A stretch of 64,000 nt of DNA from Cryptosporangium minutisporangium (GTDB lineage Bacteria; Actinomycetota; Actinomycetes; Mycobacteriales; Cryptosporangiaceae), in contig NZ_BAAAYN010000004.1 in assembly GCF_039536245.1 (NCBI RefSeq), forward strand, positions 140,914 to 204,913, written 5' to 3'. Positions 60,782 to 64,000 of the stretch are shown here, one piece after another (the stretch's first letter is position 1; each line of letters starts with the position of its first letter). The notes below the pieces were generated by a model. That model saw only the letters and a program-made list of their open reading frames with translations. It did no database searches and had not been told where the DNA came from. Made by a program: the position numbers and the translations under genes.

Positions 60782-61315
60782 ATGTCCGCCGTCGCGTCGC
60801 CCCGTCGCGGTGATCGCGGTCGCACCGGCCGCCTCGTCGCGGTGATCGCCGTCTGGCTGCTCAGCGGGTTGCTGGTCACCGGCTGGCACGGCACCGCGCA
60901 GGCGGCTCCGCGTCTGGAGTCCAGCACCCCGGAACGGGACGAGTCCATCCCGGCCGGCGGGCCGGTGGAGGTCGTGCTGCGCTTCGACGAGACCCTGCGC
61001 ACCGAGGGCGCCAGTCTGGTGCTGCTCGACGAGGACGGACACCGGCGGATGACGGCGACCGTCCACGTCGACGGAGCGACCCTCGACGGGTTGATGCCCG
61101 AGGTGCCACCCGGCGACTACCGGGCCAGTTACCGCGCCACCACGACCTCGGGGGACGAAGTGAGCGGCACGCTCCCTTTCTCCATCTCCGCCCCGGCCCT
61201 GTCGCTGCTCGGGATGGAGGTTCCTCGGTGGGCACCGACGGCCCTGATCGTGCTGTTCGTGGGCCTCGCGGGCGTGACGGTGATCGCGATCATGGCTACG
61301 GCCTCGCGCCGCTGA
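60782..61315 (+). CDS. CopC-like protein lacking the copper ligands
   Basis: Exported, membrane-anchored protein of 177 residues. A signal peptide (AVIAVWLLSGLLVTGW) ends near AQAA. The CopC beta-barrel shows PRLESSTPERDESIPAGGPV and VVLRFDETLRTEGASLVL. A C-terminal helix is TALIVLFVGLAGVTVIAIMA. In CopC, copper is held by the mature N-terminal His and by Asp and His in a DxHP motif. Here the N-terminus reads APRLESS and the second site TSGDEVSG, so all three are absent. The fold is clear; copper binding is doubtful. Confidence 0.85.
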   Translation: MSAVASPRRGDRGRTGRLVAVIAVWLLSGLLVTGWHGTAQAAPRLESSTPERDESIPAGGPVEVVLRFDETLRTEGASLVLLDEDGHRRMTATVHVDGATLDGLMPEVPPGDYRASYRATTTSGDEVSGTLPFSISAPALSLLGMEVPRWAPTALIVLFVGLAGVTVIAIMATASRR

Positions 61316-61321
61316 GACCGA

Positions 61322-62533
61322 TCACTCGTCGGACCGGTCGCTCGCCGGCGCCTGGGCGGCGACGGCGCGGGTCAGCATCTCGTCGGCCGCTGCTTCGGTC
61401 AGACCCGCCTCGAGGAGCAAAGCCCGGGTGTGCTGCCCGAGCGCCGGAACGTCACTCATCCGGGCCTCCACGTCCGCGAACGTCGCCGGCGGCAGCAGAG
61501 CCGGAACACGTGCGTGCTCCGTGCCGATCGTCCGCCACCGATCACGCTCGCGCAGCTGCGGATGCGTCAGGACCTCGCTCAGCTCACGGACCTCGGCCGC
61601 CGGGACGCCGGCCGCCGCGAGGCGCGCGTCCAGCTCCGCGGTCGACCAGCGCGCGGTCTCTGCGGCCACCAGCGCGTCGCACTCCGCTCGGTGCCGCACC
61701 CGGTCCACGTTGGTGACGAACCGGGGGTCGTCGGCCAGCTCGGGGACGCCGAGCACGCCGGTCACGAGCGCACGCCAGCCGGCGTCGTTCTGCACCCCGA
61801 TCAGGATCTGACCGTCCCGCGTCGGGTAGGCGTCGTAGGGTGCGATCGCGCCGTGGCTCAGCCCCATTCGCGTCGGCTGTTCGCCGGTGTGCATCGACGT
61901 GTAGAGCGGATAGCCCATCCACTCGACGGTGGCCTCGAGCATCGATACCTCAACGGTCGCGCCCTCCCCGGTCCGGGCGCGGCGCAGCAACGCGGCCAGG
62001 ACGGACTGTGCGCAGTACATGCCTGCCGCTATGTCCGCGGTCGGTATCCCGGTCTTGACCGGCGTCGCGGGCGTGCCGGTGATCGAGACCAGGCCGGCCT
62101 CCGCCTGGACCAGCATGTCGTAGGCCTTGCGCTGCTCGTACGGGCCGCCGGCCCCGTACCCGGAGAGGTTGACCACGACCAACTCCGGACGCTCCGCCCG
62201 GAGTTCGACGGAGCCCAGGCCGAGTCGCGCGGCCGCGCCCGGCGCCAGGTTCTGGACGAAGACGTCCGCGCGGTCCACCAGCCGCCGGACGATCCGGCGA
62301 CCCTCGTCGGTCTTGAGGTCGACGGCCAGCGACTCCTTGCCCCGGTTGAGCCAGACGAAGTGCGCGCCGGTGCCGTGGACGACGTGGTCGTAGTCCCGGG
62401 CGAAGTCGCCGCGCCCTACCCGCTCCACCTTGATGACCCGGGCGCCGAGGTCGGCGAGATTCCGGGTGGCCAACGGCGCGGCCACGGCCTGCTCCAGCGC
62501 GACGACCGTGACGCCGTCCAACGGTTGGCTCAT
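61322..62533 (-). CDS. CoA-transferase family III (CaiB/BaiF)
   Basis: Acyl-CoA transferase of 403 residues that moves CoA between carboxylic acids. VVALEQAVAAPLATRNLADLG and VIKVERVGRGDFARD open the domain. The active-site Asp is in KAYDMLVQAEAGLVSITG. GAGATVEVSMLEATVEWM follows. The ATG at 62533 begins MSQPLDGVTV; the longer frame is rejected. It ends 6 bp from the converging CopC-like gene. The acid substrate is unknown; it may serve fatty acid or bile-acid-like catabolism. Confidence 0.92.
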   Translation of the reverse strand: MSQPLDGVTVVALEQAVAAPLATRNLADLGARVIKVERVGRGDFARDYDHVVHGTGAHFVWLNRGKESLAVDLKTDEGRRIVRRLVDRADVFVQNLAPGAAARLGLGSVELRAERPELVVVNLSGYGAGGPYEQRKAYDMLVQAEAGLVSITGTPATPVKTGIPTADIAAGMYCAQSVLAALLRRARTGEGATVEVSMLEATVEWMGYPLYTSMHTGEQPTRMGLSHGAIAPYDAYPTRDGQILIGVQNDAGWRALVTGVLGVPELADDPRFVTNVDRVRHRAECDALVAAETARWSTAELDARLAAAGVPAAEVRELSEVLTHPQLRERDRWRTIGTEHARVPALLPPATFADVEARMSDVPALGQHTRALLLEAGLTEAAADEMLTRAVAAQAPASDRSDE

Positions 62534-62582
62534 GCTCCGCCGTTCGGAATCGGCTCGGCCTCGGTGCGCGGCGGGTCGTCGC

Positions 62583-62981
62583 TCACGACGGAAGCCCCAC
62601 GATGAGGTCGATCTCCACGGTGGCGCCGACGGCGAGCCCGGTCGAGCCGACACACGTCCGGCTCGGAAGCGGGCCGGTGAACCACGTGACGTACTCGGCG
62701 TTGAACCGATCGAAGTCCGAGAAGTCCGTCAGGTACACGCGCACCATCAGCGCGTCGTCGAGGGTCGCATCGAAGTGCGCGAGCACCGCGGCGAGGTTCC
62801 GGAACACCTGCTTCGTCTGCGCGACCACGTCACCGGCCACGAGCTCGCCGGTCGCCGGGTCGGTGGGCATCTGGCCGGTCACGTAGAGCGTGTCGCCCCA
62901 CCGCACCGCATGCGAGAACGGCGCGACGCCGGGCGGCACGCCGGTGGACGGGTCGAACGTGTAGGCGATGCGTTTCGGCAT
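62583..62981 (-). CDS. RidA family protein (enamine/imine deaminase-like)
   Basis: Trimeric YjgF/YER057c/UK114 fold protein of 132 residues. Family phrases are VAPFSHAVRWGDTLYVTGQM, QTKQVFRNLAAVL and RTCVGSTGLAVGATVEIDLI. The catalytic Arg (SRTCV) and the ATVEIDLI strand are typical. It starts 2 bp after the recQ stop, so the two are probably co-transcribed, and it runs toward the CoA-transferase gene. Confidence 0.92.
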   Translation of the reverse strand: MPKRIAYTFDPSTGVPPGVAPFSHAVRWGDTLYVTGQMPTDPATGELVAGDVVAQTKQVFRNLAAVLAHFDATLDDALMVRVYLTDFSDFDRFNAEYVTWFTGPLPSRTCVGSTGLAVGATVEIDLIVGLPS

Positions 62982-62983
62982 GG

Positions 62984-64000
62984 TCAGACCTCCGCGACGG
63001 GCATGGCGTCGGAGGCCAGGACCTCCAGGATTTGCTCTCCGTACCGGGCCAGTTTCGTCTCGCCGACGCCGCTGACGTTGCCCAGCGCGGCCAACGTCGC
63101 CGGCGCTTCGGTGGCGACCTGGCGCAGCGTCGCGTCGTGGAAGATCACGTAGGCGGGCACCCCTTGCTCCTTGGCCGCCGCCGCGCGCCACGTCCGCAGG
63201 CGCTCGAACACCGCCTGCGCCTCGGCACTCAAGTCGACCGCCGGCCGCCCCTTCGCCCCACCGGTGCGGGACGCGGAGCGCTTCGGCTTCTCGGGCTCGC
63301 GTCGCATCATCACCTTGCGCTGCCCGCCGAGCACCGGACCGCTGCTCTCGGTGAGCGCGAGGACGCCGTACTCGCCCCCGACCGCGAGCAGCCCCTGGGC
63401 CAGGAGTTGGCGGACGACGCCGCGCCACTGCGGCTCGCTCAGGTCCTCACCGATCCCGAAGACCGAGAGCTCGTCGTGGCGGAAGCGGGTGACCTTCTCG
63501 GTGCGACGCCCGAGCAGGATGTCGATGGCCTGACCGGCGCCGAACTTCTGCCCGCGCTCGCGGTCGAGGCGCACCACGGTCGAGAGCAGCTTCTGGGCCG
63601 GGACCGTGCCGTCCCACGACTCCGGAGGCTCCAGGCAGGTGTCGCAGTTGCCGCACGCCCCGCTCTCCTGACCGAAATACGCGAGCACCTGGGAGCGGCG
63701 GCACTCGACCGTCTCGCAGAGCGCCAGCATCGCGTCGAGGTGTGCCGCCAGCAGCCGCCGGTGCGCGAGGTCGCCTTCCGAGCCGTCGATCAGCTTCCGC
63801 TGCTGGACGACGTCCTGCAGCCCGTACGCGAGCCACGCGGTCGACGGCAGGCCGTCCCGCCCGGCGCGCCCGGTCTCCTGGTAGTAGCCCTCGACCGACT
63901 TCGGGAGGTCGAGGTGGGCGACGAATCGGACATCGGGCTTGTCGATGCCCATTCCGAACGCGATCGTCGCGACCATCACCAGCCCGTCTTCCCGGAGGAA
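62984..64000 (-). CDS. recQ: ATP-dependent DNA helicase RecQ, C-terminal part (cut by window end)
   Basis: The visible part covers the end of helicase domain 2 and beyond. [20 protein letters not shown] (motif V) and [10 protein letters not shown] (motif VI with the arginine finger) are intact. The zinc-binding cysteines are in [17 protein letters not shown] and [13 protein letters not shown] winged-helix RQC region and a C-terminal HRDC domain ([20 protein letters not shown]) follow. RecQ unwinds DNA 3' to 5' in recombination and repair. The N-terminal ATPase domain lies outside the window. Confidence 0.95.
   Translation of the reverse strand, partial: FLREDGLVMVATIAFGMGIDKPDVRFVAHLDLPKSVEGYYQETGRAGRDGLPSTAWLAYGLQDVVQQRKLIDGSEGDLAHRRLLAAHLDAMLALCETVECRRSQVLAYFGQESGACGNCDTCLEPPESWDGTVPAQKLLSTVVRLDRERGQKFGAGQAIDILLGRRTEKVTRFRHDELSVFGIGEDLSEPQWRGVVRQLLAQGLLAVGGEYGVLALTESSGPVLGGQRKVMMRREPEKPKRSASRTGGAKGRPAVDLSAEAQAVFERLRTWRAAAAKEQGVPAYVIFHDATLRQVATEAPATLAALGNVSGVGETKLARYGEQILEVLASDAMPVAEV

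Overview
This window is high-GC throughout, with GTG starts, purine-rich ribosome binding sites and many 4-base ATGA gene overlaps. Its gene families are typical of actinomycetes: BTAD/SARP regulators, DUF6223, DUF1059, DUF6325, MmyB-type XRE regulators, GlxA-type AraC regulators and NarL-type two-component pairs. It looks like a chromosomal segment of a soil actinobacterium of the Cryptosporangium/Micromonospora kind. The genus is an inference, not shown by any marker. No tRNA, rRNA, CRISPR array, prophage or insertion sequence was seen.

Layout. 1-5.2 kb: a Ser/Thr kinase cut by the window edge, a GH13 amylase-like enzyme, a DUF6325 protein, a membrane protein and a class II glutamine amidotransferase. 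5.4-9.8 kb: NhaA antiporter, LLM flavin oxidoreductase, and an FSP1-like flavoprotein divergent from an XRE/MmyB regulator. 9.7-12.6 kb: a polysaccharide-ligase-like membrane protein coupled to a GT2 glycosyltransferase. 12.6-17.3 kb: DUF6223 gene, NarL two-component pair, DJ-1/PfpI protein with a GlxA regulator, and a broken TetR gene.

17.4-39.5 kb is the metabolic core. There are three Baeyer-Villiger monooxygenases (BVMOs), three SDR dehydrogenases, an alpha/beta hydrolase, an SMP-30/gluconolactonase, a SnoaL-like protein and an IclR regulator. This is the enzyme set for alcohol to ketone to ester/lactone to acid catabolism. The four control regions of these genes carry a common AT-rich motif, TATACATTATCA-like, that stands out from the GC-rich background. 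The two halves are separated by 11 kb of other genes: methyltransferase, SARP regulator, SRPBCC protein, saccharopine-dehydrogenase-like enzyme with a divergent GlxA regulator, and an ABC exporter with CPBP protease and two-component pair.

39.6-49.4 kb: secreted lipase, Phd/PIN toxin-antitoxin pair, a LacI-controlled sugar ABC importer with a GH-A clan glycoside hydrolase, and a secreted protein with eight LNxRG repeats. 49.4-59.5 kb: aminotransferase, SDR, phosphotransferase, then a two-gene operon of unrecognised giant proteins (1023 and 1227 residues) ending in a 15-bp stem terminator. 59.6-64 kb: a HupE/UreJ protein fused to a DUF3105-like domain, a CopC-like protein without copper ligands, a CoA-transferase, RidA and a RecQ helicase cut by the window edge.

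The items most worth a second look are: (1) a repeated hairpin element, in two intergenic copies 38 kb apart, that also encodes a near-identical 11-residue peptide, MRVHF[Q/C]LLEPA, with mostly synonymous differences; (2) the shared AT-rich motif of the BVMO regulon; (3) the giant two-protein operon.
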